From: Cupriavidus malaysiensis
GTDB taxonomy: Bacteria > Pseudomonadota > Gammaproteobacteria > Burkholderiales > Burkholderiaceae
DNA length: 64,000 nucleotides
Direction: 5' to 3'
Assembly: GCF_001854325.1 (NCBI RefSeq)
Contig: NZ_CP017755.1
Location: forward strand, 2,170,001 to 2,234,000
A program made the position numbers and the translations under genes. A model generated the notes under the pieces. The model had not been told where the DNA came from and did not search any database. It was given only the letters and a program-made list of their open reading frames with translations. Positions 8,283-16,849 of this stretch are shown here, one piece after another. Within the stretch, counting starts at the first letter, position 1, and every line of letters begins with the position of its first letter.

Positions 8283-8849
8283 CTAGCTCCCCGACGCCTC
8301 CATGACCGGCGCGGCCTCCCCTTGCGCTGCAGGCGCCGCGCCCTCCGAAGCCTGCGCAGCCAGGTGGGAGGCCGCCGCCGCCAGCCGCCGCCGCATGCCC
8401 TCGCTGGCCGCCGGCCCTGGCACCAGCGCATGGCGGGCGAAGCCGATCGGCTCGCCGCTGGCGGCATCGACCAGGCGCGGCTCGACCGGGCGGCCGCTGG
8501 CCTTGTCGACCAATTGCACGCTGGCGCCCTCGGGCGCGAAGTGCCGGTTGCCCCAGGCCAGCAAGGCGAGCAGCACCGGCTGGAAGTCGTGGCCGCGCTC
8601 GGTCAGCACATATTCGAAGCGCGGCGGCCGTGCGGAATACTGGCGCCGCTCCAGCAGGCCCGCCTCGACCAGCCCGGCCAGGCGGCGCGTCAGCATATTG
8701 GGCGCGATGTCGAGGTTGCGCTGGAAATCGTCGAAGCGGGTCGAGCCGTACAAGGCCTCGCGCAGGATCAGGATGCTCCACCATTCGCCCACGCGCTCCA
8801 GGCTGCGGGCGATCGGGCATTGCATGTCCTTGAAGGTCTTTCGTTGCAT
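8283..8849 (-). CDS. HxlR-family winged-helix transcriptional regulator
   Basis: The protein has 188 residues; the HxlR domain spans about 8-105. Landmarks are CPIARSLERVGEWWSILILR, APNMLTRRLAGLVEAGLLER and ARPPRFEYVLTERG, and the single Cys near the N-terminus (residue 11) is the redox-sensing position of HypR/YodB-type members. The C-terminal 80 residues (VQLVDKASGRPVEPRLVDA and an Ala-rich tail) are a common extension of unknown role. AAGGAG precedes the ATG. It is divergent from the alpha/beta hydrolase at 9058, a plausible target. Confidence 0.92.
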   Translation of the reverse strand: MQRKTFKDMQCPIARSLERVGEWWSILILREALYGSTRFDDFQRNLDIAPNMLTRRLAGLVEAGLLERRQYSARPPRFEYVLTERGHDFQPVLLALLAWGNRHFAPEGASVQLVDKASGRPVEPRLVDAASGEPIGFARHALVPGPAASEGMRRRLAAAASHLAAQASEGAAPAAQGEAAPVMEASGS

Positions 8850-9057
8850 GGTCGTGGCTCCTTGGACGGCATCTTAGCAGTCTTCGCGCCAGTGGAATCC
8901 ATTGCCATTCAAGGGCTTACCGCAGCGTCGCCCCAGCGCGCCGGGCATGGCCGGGCATGCCGGCCGCGCGGCCGGCGCCACGCCCCCGCGCCGGCAAAGG
9001 CGGATCTCGGGCAGAATGCCCGCGTGTGCCTTACGCTGCGCCGACACCGGCCAAGAC

Positions 9058-9912
9058 ATGACTTCGATCCGCCACATCGCCTCCGGGCGCGCCGAGCTCG
9101 CGACTGAAATCGCCGGCAGCGGCGCCCCCGTCGTCTTTCTCCATGCCAATGTATGCGACCGGCGCATGTGGCGTACCGAGCAGGACGCCATCGGCGCCAC
9201 TCATAAGGCAATCGCCTATGACCGCCGCGGCTTCGGCGGCAGCCGCGCCGAGCCGGAGGATTTCTCGGCCCTGGACGACCTGCTGGCGGTGCTGGATGCC
9301 ACCGCGGATGGCGCCCCGGCGGTCCTGGTCGGCTGCTCCCTGGGCGGCCGCATCGCGCTCGATGCCGCGCTGCGGCACCCGGCGCGGGTGCGGGCCCTGG
9401 TGCTGATCGCCCCGAGCATCGCCGGCGCTCCCGAGCCGGTCCATGCCCCCGTGGTGGCGGAACTGCTGGCCCAGGCCCGCGACGCCGAAGCGTCCGGCGA
9501 CATCGATCGCCGGAATGCCTCGCAGGCGCGCCTGTGGCTGGACGGGCCGCTGGCCGCGGAAGGCCGCGTGGCCGGGCCCGCGCGCGATCTGTTTCTCGCC
9601 ATGAACGGCATCGCACTGCGCGCGCGGCCGTTCGGCGCGGACCAGGATATCCAGCCGATGTTCCACCGCCTCGGCGAGATCGCCGTGCCGACCCTGGTGC
9701 TGTGCGGCGACCTCGACTTTCCCCACATCCAGCAGCGCTGCCACCACCTGGCGGCGACGGTGCCGGGCGCGGAACACCAGACCCTGGCGGGCATGGGCCA
9801 CCTGCCCAGCCTGGAAGACCCGGCGCGCATCAGCGCATGCATCGCCGGCTTCCTGGCGCGCCGCGTCGACGGCGGCGGCGGTGGCGACCGCCACGCCGGG
9901 CCCGCGCGCTGA
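9058..9912 (+). CDS. Alpha/beta-fold hydrolase
   Basis: This is a 284-residue alpha/beta hydrolase. The nucleophile elbow is VGCSLGG (Ser94), the acid is in LCGDLDFPHI, and the catalytic His is in GMGHLPSLEDP; the oxyanion-hole motif after strand 3 is FLHANVCDRRMW. It resembles esterases and lactonases of the 3-oxoadipate enol-lactonase type, but the substrate is not readable. It is not placed as a DmpD substitute: it lies 11 kb from the meta-cleavage genes and on the other strand. The ATG at 9058 gives the usual length; an ATG at 9016 is an alternative. Confidence 0.85.
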   Translation: MTSIRHIASGRAELATEIAGSGAPVVFLHANVCDRRMWRTEQDAIGATHKAIAYDRRGFGGSRAEPEDFSALDDLLAVLDATADGAPAVLVGCSLGGRIALDAALRHPARVRALVLIAPSIAGAPEPVHAPVVAELLAQARDAEASGDIDRRNASQARLWLDGPLAAEGRVAGPARDLFLAMNGIALRARPFGADQDIQPMFHRLGEIAVPTLVLCGDLDFPHIQQRCHHLAATVPGAEHQTLAGMGHLPSLEDPARISACIAGFLARRVDGGGGGDRHAGPAR

Positions 9913-9935
9913 GCGCGGCGGCGTTCGTCGCCAGG

Positions 9936-9967
9936 CCCTCACGCCCTCACGCCCTCAAGCCCTCACG
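9936..9967. repeat. 8-bp tandem repeat overlapping a stop codon
   Basis: Four units of CCCTCACG (third unit with one change) run from 9936 to 9967 and include the stop codon (9963-9965) of the minus-strand flavoprotein gene. Confidence 0.85.
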
Positions 9968-11357
9968 CCGCCTGCAGCTTCGCCGCGGCGTCGCGCAGCG
10001 CGGTGCGCAGGCCCTCTTCCACCACCGGGTGGTAGAAGGGCATGGCCAGCATCTGCTCGATGGTCAGGCCCTGCTGGTACGACCAGGCCAGCAGGTGCGC
10101 GATGTTCTCCGCGCGCGGGCCGCTCCACTCGGCGCCGAGGAAGCGTCCATCGGCGCGGTCGGCGTAGACGTGCATCAGGCCACGGTTCTTCAGCATGACG
10201 CGGCTGCGGCCCTGGTCCTCGAAGCTGACCTCGCCGGTGACGAAGCTGCCCTCGGCCAGGTCGGCGAAGCGCCGGCCCACCATGGCGATCTGCGGATCGG
10301 AAAACACCACCGCCAGCGGCGCGCGGCGTGCCAGCGGCTTGAGCGCGGGCCAGGCAGCGGCGTTCTCGCCGGCCGCCTTGCCTTCGTCGGCGGCCTCGTG
10401 CAGCAGCGGCAGCACGTCGTTGACGTCGCCGGCCAGGAAGACCGGCGCGCTGCCGCATTGCAGGGTGGCCGCATCGAACACCGGCACGCCGCGCGCATCG
10501 AGCGCCAGCCCGGTGTTCTCCAGGCCCAGCCCGCGCACGTTGGGAGCGCGGCCGGTGGCGGCCAGCACGTAGTCGAAGCGCTCCGTGACCTCGCGCCCTG
10601 CCGTATCCGTATAGCGGATCACCGCCTCGTCGCCCTCGCGCCGCATCTCGCTGACGCGGGCGTCCGGATCGAGGTAGAAGTCCTCGCGGAAGACCTGCAG
10701 GGCCGCCGCCTTGACCGCCGGGTCGGTGAGCGGGCCGACGCCGCCGCGCACGCCGAACACGCGCACCCGCACCCCCAGGCGCGACAGTGCCTGGCCCAGC
10801 TCCAGGCCAATCACACCGGGGCCGAAGACCGCCACGCTGCGCGGCAGGTCATCCCAGGAAAACACATCGTCATTGACCACCAGGCGGTCGCCGAACACGC
10901 GGAAAGGCTCGGGCACCACCGGGCTGGAGCCGGTGGCGATCACTACGCGGCTGGCCCGCACGGTGACGCTGTCACCGACCTGCAGCACGGTGTTGTCGAT
11001 GAAGCGCGCATAGCCGCGCAGGCGGTCCGCCTCGTCGAACCCTTCCACGCCGCGCACGACGAAGCCGACGAAACGGTCGCGCTCGCGCTTGACGCGCGCC
11101 ATCACCTCGCGCCCGTCGATGCGCACCGCGCCGTCCACATGCACGCCGAAGGGCGCGGCATGGCGGATCTCGTGCGCGGCCTCCGCGGCCGCGATCAGCA
11201 GCTTGGAGGGCATGCAGCCGACGCGGGCGCAGGTGGTACCGTAGGGACCGCCCTCGATGATCACGGCGCGCTTGCCGGCGGCCTTGGCGGCCCGGTAAGC
11301 GGCGAGGCCGGCGGTGCCGGCACCGATCACGGCGACGTCGGTGACGATGGTTTGCAT
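9963..11357 (-). CDS. Dihydrolipoamide dehydrogenase-like pyridine nucleotide-disulfide oxidoreductase
   Basis: The protein has 464 residues. FAD is bound at VIGAGTAGLAAYRAA (residues 10-23). The redox-active disulfide is C43-ARVG-C48 in the class I CxxxxC arrangement. NAD(P) binds at FGPGVIGLELGQAL, the second FAD motif is APVFLAGDVND, and the C-terminal His-Glu dyad is in HPVVEEGLRTAL (His443). The GTTCARVGCMPSK form rather than GGTCLNVGCIPSK is typical of stand-alone Lpd homologues not tied to 2-oxoacid dehydrogenases; none is encoded nearby. It lies just downstream of the peroxiredoxin gene on the same strand, suggesting a thiol-redox role. Confidence 0.88.
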   Translation of the reverse strand: MQTIVTDVAVIGAGTAGLAAYRAAKAAGKRAVIIEGGPYGTTCARVGCMPSKLLIAAAEAAHEIRHAAPFGVHVDGAVRIDGREVMARVKRERDRFVGFVVRGVEGFDEADRLRGYARFIDNTVLQVGDSVTVRASRVVIATGSSPVVPEPFRVFGDRLVVNDDVFSWDDLPRSVAVFGPGVIGLELGQALSRLGVRVRVFGVRGGVGPLTDPAVKAAALQVFREDFYLDPDARVSEMRREGDEAVIRYTDTAGREVTERFDYVLAATGRAPNVRGLGLENTGLALDARGVPVFDAATLQCGSAPVFLAGDVNDVLPLLHEAADEGKAAGENAAAWPALKPLARRAPLAVVFSDPQIAMVGRRFADLAEGSFVTGEVSFEDQGRSRVMLKNRGLMHVYADRADGRFLGAEWSGPRAENIAHLLAWSYQQGLTIEQMLAMPFYHPVVEEGLRTALRDAAAKLQAA

Positions 11358-11468
11358 GGATTCTGCTCCTCGAAAGGTACGGATGCCGGGAAGGCCCGGC
11401 GGCTCCGGTGGGTTCTGGGGATGGTGCGTGACGGGGGCGATCGGACGGCGGCGCCTGGCGCGCGCGCC

Positions 11469-11561
11469 AATCGGCGAATCGGCGAATCGGCGAATCGACG
11501 GGCGGGATGGCAGCACGCTGCCATCGGGTCCGGCGACTGGGTCCGGCGACTGGGTCCGGCA
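11469..11561. repeat. Two adjacent tandem repeats (8 bp and 13 bp)
   Basis: AATCGGCG is repeated four times at 11469-11500 (last copy one change). GGGTCCGGCGACT is repeated twice, with a third partial copy, at 11526-11561. Both lie in the 245-base gap between the peroxiredoxin and flavoprotein genes; no gene is visible in this gap. Confidence 0.85.
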
Positions 11562-11602
11562 GCCTGGCCGCGCCGCCGCGGGCACGCGGCGGGCAGCGGC
11601 GC

Positions 11603-12334
11603 TCAGCGTGCCAGGTACTGCTCGAGCGCCTCGGCGCCGCCGACCAGCTTGCCGTTGATGAAGACCTGCGGCGCGGTCATCGTGCCCGACACGGCGCCCA
11701 GCACCTTGCCGCGGATCTTGTTCTCGAGCGGCACGTCGATGTAGTCGAAGCCGTTGTCGTCGAGCAATTGCTTGGCCTTGGCGCAGAACGAGCAGCCCAC
11801 CTTGGAGAACACCACCACCTGGTCGGGGCGCTTGGCGTTGGGCGCGATGTGGTTGAGCATGGTGTCGGCGTCCGACACCTTGAACGGGTCGCCCGGCTCT
11901 TCCGGTTCGATGAACATCTTCTGCACCACACCGTCCTTGACCAGCATCGCATAGCGCCAGCTGCGCTTGCCGAAGCCGAGGTCGGCCTTGTCCACCAGCA
12001 TGCCCATGCCTTCGGTGAACTCGCCGTTGCCGTCGGGGATCATGGTGATGTTTTCCGACTCCTGGTCCTTGGCCCACTCGTTCATGACGAAGGTGTCGTT
12101 GACCGAGACGCACAGGATGTCGTCCACGCCATGCCTGGCGAACACCGGCGCCAGCTCGTTGTAGCGCGGCAGATGGGTCGACGAACAGGTCGGCGTGAAG
12201 GCGCCGGGCAGCGAGAACACCACCACGGTCTTGCCGTCGAACAGCTGGGCCGTGGTCACGGTCTTCCACTCATTGTTTTCACGCACGCGGAACGAGACGG
12301 CGGGAACGCGCTGGCCTTCGCGGGATTGCAGCAT
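11603..12334 (-). CDS. Peroxiredoxin-5/glutaredoxin hybrid peroxidase
   Basis: This 243-residue fusion has a Prx5-type peroxiredoxin domain at 1-160 with peroxidatic Cys50 in [15 protein letters not shown], then a glutaredoxin domain at 170-243 with the CSFC dithiol (Cys181, Cys184) and [14 protein letters not shown]. Such hybrids reduce H2O2 and alkyl peroxides with glutathione, the glutaredoxin domain recycling the peroxiredoxin. The start is the ATG with AGGAG eight bases upstream; a GTG nine bases earlier is rejected as too close to it. An OxyR-like set of ATAG/CTAT arms lies 112-145 bases upstream. Confidence 0.95.
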   Translation of the reverse strand: MLQSREGQRVPAVSFRVRENNEWKTVTTAQLFDGKTVVVFSLPGAFTPTCSSTHLPRYNELAPVFARHGVDDILCVSVNDTFVMNEWAKDQESENITMIPDGNGEFTEGMGMLVDKADLGFGKRSWRYAMLVKDGVVQKMFIEPEEPGDPFKVSDADTMLNHIAPNAKRPDQVVVFSKVGCSFCAKAKQLLDDNGFDYIDVPLENKIRGKVLGAVSGTMTAPQVFINGKLVGGAEALEQYLAR

Positions 12335-12449
12335 GGATATCACTCCTGGTCGGTTGGGTTGTGGCTGCGTGATGCAGCGAAGGCCTCATTGTGTCGATCC
12401 CGCCTATATTTGTGAAATTCATTGTATCTAGCGGAGTGATTGCATAAGA

Positions 12450-12478
12450 CTATCAATGGGCGATAGGACGGGACTATC
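12450..12478. promoter_or_regulatory. OxyR-like triple-arm operator upstream of the Prx-Grx gene
   Basis: CTATC (12450-12454), GATAG (12462-12466) and CTATC (12474-12478) are spaced exactly 12 bases apart with 7-base gaps. GATAG-N7-CTATC is the spacing of an OxyR half-site, although the inner T and A of the classical site are not present. It lies 116-144 bases upstream of the peroxidase start. Binding by OxyR is inference. Confidence 0.45.
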
Positions 12479-12636
12479 CCCGCCTCGATCGAGGCTCATT
12501 CGACACATTGCTTGGTGAAATCACCGCCTGGCAGGCATCCCGCGCATCCTGGGCTTGCGCCCCGCCAGCACCGCCGAGGATGACCCGCACGCCGGCCGAG
12601 CGCGCGTCACGCCCGCCCGTGGCACTGGAAGGCGCG

Positions 12637-12720
12637 CCAGCAGACTCACCAGCTGACTCGCCAGCTGACTCGCCAGCTGACTCGCCAGCTGACTCGCCAG
12701 CTGACTCGCTAGCAGACCCG
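12637..12720. repeat. 12-bp tandem repeat (seven units) over a stop codon
   Basis: Five perfect units of CCAGCTGACTCG run from 12649 to 12708, with degenerate units on each side (12637-12648 and 12709-12720). Each perfect unit contains the palindrome CAGCTG. The stop codon of the minus-strand flavoprotein gene (12709-12711) lies at the edge of the last degenerate unit. The rest of the 374-base gap up to 12334 holds only the OxyR-like site and the promoter zone of the Prx-Grx gene. Confidence 0.93.
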
Positions 12721-14457
12721 CGCCGGACGTCCCGCCAGCCCGGCCAGATAGGCGTGGATCTGCGCCACCACCGCCGCGCCCTCGCCGACCGCCGCGGCGA
12801 CCCGCTTGGTGGAACCGGCACGCACATCGCCGATGGCGAACACGCCCGGCACGCTGGTCTGCAGCGGAGCCTCCTGCCCGGCGTCGGCACCGGTGCGCAC
12901 GAAGCCGTGCGCATCCACGCCCACCGGGCAGTCGCGCAGCCAGGCCGTGTTCGGCGCGGCGCCGACGAAGAGGAAGAGATGGCGCAGCGCGCCGTCGTGC
13001 TCGCCGTCGGCGCGGCAGCGCCAGCGGATGTGGTCGAGCCAGGCGCTGCCGTCCAGCCCGGTCACCTCGGTGCCGGTCCACAGGCGCACATTGGGCAGGC
13101 CGGCGATGCGGTCGATCAGGTAGCGCGACATGGTGGCCTCCAGACCGGGCCCGCGCACCATCAGGTGGACGCGCGCGGCGTGCGTGGCCAGGTAGACCAC
13201 GGCCTGTCCGGCCGAATTGCCGCCGCCGACCAGGATGACTTCCTCGTCCTGGCACAGCCTGGCCTCGACCGGCGAAGCCCAGTAGTAGACGCCGCTGCCC
13301 TCGAAGCGCTCCAGCCCGTCGATGGCCGGGCGCCGGTATTGCGCGCCGCTGGCGATGACCACGGTGCGCGTCGCCACCTCGCGGCCGTCGGCAAGCACCA
13401 GGCGCAAGGGGAAGCGGTCGCAGCGCAGCGCGCGCACGGACAGCGGGATGGCCAGGTGGGCACCGAACTTGAGCGCCTGCGCCAAGGCGCGGCCGGCCAG
13501 TGCCTGCCCGGAGATGCCGGTGGGAAAGCCCAGGTAGTTCTCGATGCGCGCGCTGGCGCCGGCCTGGCCGCCCGGGGCGCGCTCGTCCATCACCGCCACC
13601 GACAGGCCTTCGGAAGCGGCATAGACCGCGGTCGCCAGGCCGGCGGGCCCGGCACCGGCCACCACCACATCGTAGATGTGTTCGGGATCGAAGTCGGGCA
13701 GCAAACCCAGGCAGGAAGCCAGTTGCCCTTCATCCGGCGCGCGCAGTACATGGCCGCCCGGGCACAGTACCAGCGGCAGGTCGGCCGGCTCCAGCGCGCA
13801 GCCGCCCAGCAGCGCACGTGCCTGCGGGTCGGCTTCGACGTCGAGCACGGTATGGGGATGGCCGTTGCGGCGCAGGAAGGCCTGCAGCGCCAGCAGCCGC
13901 GGCGACGCGCCGCGCCCGACCAGCACCGGCCCGCTGCCGCGCTCGATCAGGCCCACGCGACGCAGGATCAGCGCGCGCATGATGCGCTCGCCCAGTTCGG
14001 CCTCGGCCACCAGCAGCGCGCGCAGGCGTTCGGGCGGAATCGCCAGCGCCTCGGTGTCGGCGACCGCGACTCCATCGACCAGCGCCGGCTTGCCGCTCAA
14101 CTGGCCGACCTCGGCAAGGAACTGTCCGGGCCCTTCCTCGACCACCGTGCTGGAGCGGCCGAGCCCGTCGCGCTGGACCACCGCGACGCGGCCGCTCAGG
14201 ACCACGAACATGCCGCGGCCGCGGTCGCCGATGGAGAACAGGTTTTCGCCCGCGCGCCAGCGCCGCACCTCGCCGAAACGGCGCATGCGCTCGATGTCCG
14301 CCGCCGAAAGTTGCGGGAACATCTGGTGCCGGCGCGACTCCAGCGGCGAAAACGGGGCCTCCGCCGCTTCGCCCGGTACCTCGCCGGATACTCCGCCCGC
14401 GCCCCCTTCCTGCCGCGGGGGCTCCCCGCCCGTCCCGCCTGGCCGCCCTGCTTCCAT
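12709..14457 (-). CDS. cNMP-binding domain fused to a thioredoxin-reductase-like flavoprotein
   Basis: The protein has 582 residues. Residues 45-165 are a Crp-type cyclic-nucleotide-binding domain (RWRAGENLFSIGDRGRGMFV, then FLAEVGQLSGKPALVDGVAV). About 185-260 looks like the cysteine-less thioredoxin-fold insert seen in response-regulator/thioredoxin-reductase fusions. From 265 a thioredoxin-reductase fold follows: FAD motif VVVAGAGPAGLATAVYAASE, NADPH motif VGGGNSAGQAVVYLA and second FAD motif FAIGDVRAGSTKRV. The CxxC dithiol of thioredoxin reductases is missing, replaced by VYYWASPVEARLC, so it is probably not a disulfide reductase. Function unknown; ligand control of a flavin enzyme is inference. 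Confidence 0.85.
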   Translation of the reverse strand: MEAGRPGGTGGEPPRQEGGAGGVSGEVPGEAAEAPFSPLESRRHQMFPQLSAADIERMRRFGEVRRWRAGENLFSIGDRGRGMFVVLSGRVAVVQRDGLGRSSTVVEEGPGQFLAEVGQLSGKPALVDGVAVADTEALAIPPERLRALLVAEAELGERIMRALILRRVGLIERGSGPVLVGRGASPRLLALQAFLRRNGHPHTVLDVEADPQARALLGGCALEPADLPLVLCPGGHVLRAPDEGQLASCLGLLPDFDPEHIYDVVVAGAGPAGLATAVYAASEGLSVAVMDERAPGGQAGASARIENYLGFPTGISGQALAGRALAQALKFGAHLAIPLSVRALRCDRFPLRLVLADGREVATRTVVIASGAQYRRPAIDGLERFEGSGVYYWASPVEARLCQDEEVILVGGGNSAGQAVVYLATHAARVHLMVRGPGLEATMSRYLIDRIAGLPNVRLWTGTEVTGLDGSAWLDHIRWRCRADGEHDGALRHLFLFVGAAPNTAWLRDCPVGVDAHGFVRTGADAGQEAPLQTSVPGVFAIGDVRAGSTKRVAAAVGEGAAVVAQIHAYLAGLAGRPARVC

Positions 14458-14975
14458 GCCGCCCCCTTGCCGTCCCCGGCCGCATGCCCCGGCCGCGCGG
14501 CGCGCATCGCGCGCCCGCCGGCGGGGCCGACTCTAGATACTAGGCAGCGGCGCAGCGGAATGCACGCGCCCCATCCCACCTGCCGCCTGCCAGGTGCCGG
14601 GCTCGCCCCTTGCCAGGCCTGGGGCGGGCCTGCCGTGTCCTTCCCTTCGAGTGTGGGGTCAAGTACGAGGCGCGGCGTCCGTTAAAGCATGCGATCTCGA
14701 CGCTCAGCAAGCCGGCAGGCCGCCTCTCCCGGGCACGCCGCCGCACGCACCCCGGAACCGCCCCTCGCCACCGGCCCCGCCAGGCCGGCGGCCGGCAGGG
14801 CCTCCCCCTGACCCCTGCGAGATCGGACAAGAAAGACCGAGACATTGCCATGCCTTCAAGCCGGACGACCCAGTCGCGCAGCCAGCCGTCACCACGGCGG
14901 TCGCGCGCGCGCGCCGTCTCCCCGCGCCTCCGCTGTACACGTCCGCCCGGACGTCATTCCTGACGGCGAGGCACC
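14458..14975. other. Divergent gap between flavoprotein and EAL genes
   Basis: This 518-base region lies between two divergent genes. Short ORFs on both strands lack ribosome-binding sites and read as noise. The stretch around 14645-14700 (GTGTGGGGTCAAGTACGAGG, TTAAAGCATGCGATC) is the least GC-rich part and the best place for promoters, but no convincing -35/-10 pair was found. Confidence 0.35.
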
Positions 14976-16031
14976 ATGCAGCGCATCGAACTCCTCAAAC
15001 GCGTCGCCCACGGCGCACGCCTGTATCTGTCCCTCACGCCATGGGGCGCGCCGGTCCAGGGCGCGCTGCTGCAGGACGAGTGCGCCCCGAACGGCCACCG
15101 CCTGATCCCGGGCACGCAGGTCGAGCGCCTGCTGCGCGCCGGCTTGCTGCGCCGCCGCGGCGTGGCCAACCCGAACGGCGAGACCGACCTGGACCTGACC
15201 CCGGCCGGCTACGTGACCGCGTTCGGCCGGCGCCTGGCCGCCTCCATGCTGCGCGAGGCCAATGGCGGCGACGGCGACAGCCAGGCCCCGCCGGCGACGC
15301 CGGCATCGCTGCCGGGCGACACCGACGGCCAGGCCTTGCCCGGCTACTCCTTCGCCTTCCAGCCCATCGTCGACGTCCGGCACCGCTGCGTGGTGGCCTA
15401 CGAGGCCTTCGTGCGCGGACGCCGGGACGGCAACGCGGCGCCCGTCCTGCGCGCGGTGCCGCCCAACGAGATCCATCGCTTCGACGACGAGTGCCGTACC
15501 GCCGCCATGCGTACCGCGGCCCGGCTGCGCATCGGCCAGCGCCTGCATATCAACAGCTTCGTCAGCGAGGACGCCGACGCGCAGGCCGCGCTCGCGCGCA
15601 CCCTGTCGACGGCACAGGCGCTGGGCTTCGATGGCGGCCGCCTGGTGCTGGAAAGCAAGGTCGACGAGATCGTGGAACGCCCCGAAGCCTATGCCCGGCG
15701 CATGCAGCCCTTGCGCGAGCTGGGCATGGGGCTGGCGCTCAGCGAAATCGGCGGCGGGCTGGCCGGTGCCAACCTGGTCGCCGCCATCCGCCCCGACTAC
15801 GTCAAGCTGGGCCGGCGGACTGCGCTGGGCACGCACGTCGACGCGCGCCTGCGCGAGCTGGTGCCGAAGCTGGTGCAGACCTGCCGGACGCTCGGCGTCG
15901 GTGTCATCGCCGAAGCGGTCGAGACGGTGGACGAATACCACTGGCTGCGCAACGCCGGCGTCGAGCAGTTCCAGGGCAACCTGTTCGCCCCGCCCACCTT
16001 CGAGGCGGTGCCGCCCGCGCAGCTGCCGTAG
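14976..16031 (+). CDS. Degenerate EAL-domain protein
   Basis: The protein has 351 residues. Residues 1-100 are a novel-looking N-terminal part; 120-345 is an EAL fold. The signature is altered: FQPIVDV and AYEAFVRG (EAF for EAL) are present, but the DDFG metal-site motif reads SEIGGGLAG and the EGVE motif reads EAVET. The lysine motif YVKLG is kept, and QGYLF becomes QGNLF. Loss of DDFG argues against c-di-GMP hydrolysis; binding c-di-GMP or a partner protein is more likely (inference). It is monocistronic and followed by an 11-bp-stem hairpin. Confidence 0.82.
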   Translation: MQRIELLKRVAHGARLYLSLTPWGAPVQGALLQDECAPNGHRLIPGTQVERLLRAGLLRRRGVANPNGETDLDLTPAGYVTAFGRRLAASMLREANGGDGDSQAPPATPASLPGDTDGQALPGYSFAFQPIVDVRHRCVVAYEAFVRGRRDGNAAPVLRAVPPNEIHRFDDECRTAAMRTAARLRIGQRLHINSFVSEDADAQAALARTLSTAQALGFDGGRLVLESKVDEIVERPEAYARRMQPLRELGMGLALSEIGGGLAGANLVAAIRPDYVKLGRRTALGTHVDARLRELVPKLVQTCRTLGVGVIAEAVETVDEYHWLRNAGVEQFQGNLFAPPTFEAVPPAQLP

Positions 16032-16057
16032 GCGATCATTGGCGACCGCGGTCCGCC

Positions 16058-16087
16058 GCGCGGCGCCGCCGTGGCCCGGCGCCGCGC
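16058..16087. terminator. Bidirectional hairpin after the EAL gene
   Basis: A perfect 11-bp stem (16058-16068 with 16077-16087, GCGCGGCGCCG and complement) with an 8-base loop lies between the convergent EAL and racemase genes. No T-run follows. Confidence 0.5.
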
Positions 16088-16129
16088 TGGTGCCCTGAAT
16101 CACGAACGCGTGGACTCAATACATTCTGT

Positions 16130-16846
16130 CTAGCGTGCTGCCGCGCCGGCCATCAGCTGGCGTGCCAGTGACACCAGGTCGAACACCGGCAGCCGGCAGC
16201 GCCGCGCGATCTCGGCCGCATAGGGCGGCATATTGGTGCATTCCAGCACCAGCGCCCGCAAGCGCGGATGCGCGGCGGCAAAGCGCACCGCCGTCTCCAC
16301 CACCTCCTGCCCGACACGCGCCATATCGCCCTCGGGCTGGTTGCCGAGGATCACGCGGGCGAACTCGCCGGCCTCGTCCATGCCCGCGCGCGGCGAGCGC
16401 GCCGATCCGCCGACCGCTTCCAGGTGCGCATCGCTGAGCGCGCCGGCCGAAGCCGTCAGCACGCCGACCGCCTCGGGGCCGCCGCACACCTGGTACAGCG
16501 TGGGAAGCCAGCACAGCGCCGAGCTGGCGAACGGCACCCGCAGCGCCGCCGCCATCTCGCGATGGTGCAGCGCAAGGAAGCCGCAGCTGGTGACGATGGC
16601 CTGGCAGCCCTGTGCCTGCAGTGCCAGCGCCGCCTCGACGAAGGCACCGCCCAGGCCCTCGGCCTGCCCGAACACCACGCGCCGCGGCGAAGCCGCCGGC
16701 ACCCGCTGGTAGCGCGTGGCGAAGGCAAAGGTGGCTGGGTTGCCGATATCGCCCGGCGGGCGCGGGAACACCGTGTCGAGCATCACCACGCCCAGCGCCG
16801 GCTGGCCCGGACCCGGAGCCCGGCCGTCAGCGATGTCGTCTGCCAT
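16130..16846 (-). CDS. Aspartate/glutamate racemase family protein
   Basis: The protein has 238 residues. The two catalytic cysteines of cofactor-independent racemases are visible: Cys88 in IVTSCGFLA and Cys203 in VLECTNMPPYA. The family includes Asp/Glu, hydantoin and other racemases, so the substrate cannot be fixed. It starts only three bases after the stop of the D-amino-acid dehydrogenase gene, so the two are co-transcribed. Together they suggest L/D interconversion followed by oxidation of the D-form. Length and the intact cysteine pair suggest an active enzyme. Confidence 0.87.
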   Translation of the reverse strand: MADDIADGRAPGPGQPALGVVMLDTVFPRPPGDIGNPATFAFATRYQRVPAASPRRVVFGQAEGLGGAFVEAALALQAQGCQAIVTSCGFLALHHREMAAALRVPFASSALCWLPTLYQVCGGPEAVGVLTASAGALSDAHLEAVGGSARSPRAGMDEAGEFARVILGNQPEGDMARVGQEVVETAVRFAAAHPRLRALVLECTNMPPYAAEIARRCRLPVFDLVSLARQLMAGAAAR

Positions 16847-16849
16847 GAT

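Noticed and set aside
9058..9912. DmpD (2-hydroxymuconic semialdehyde hydrolase)
   Set aside because: It is an alpha/beta hydrolase but lies far from the meta-cleavage genes on the opposite strand and next to an HxlR regulator. No DmpD-specific feature was recognised.
12637..12720. Possible CRISPR array
   Set aside because: The 12-bp units are directly adjacent with no spacers, and no cas genes are present.
14610..14963. 117-codon plus-strand ORF upstream of the EAL gene
   Set aside because: Low-complexity basic sequence without a ribosome-binding site or recognisable domain.
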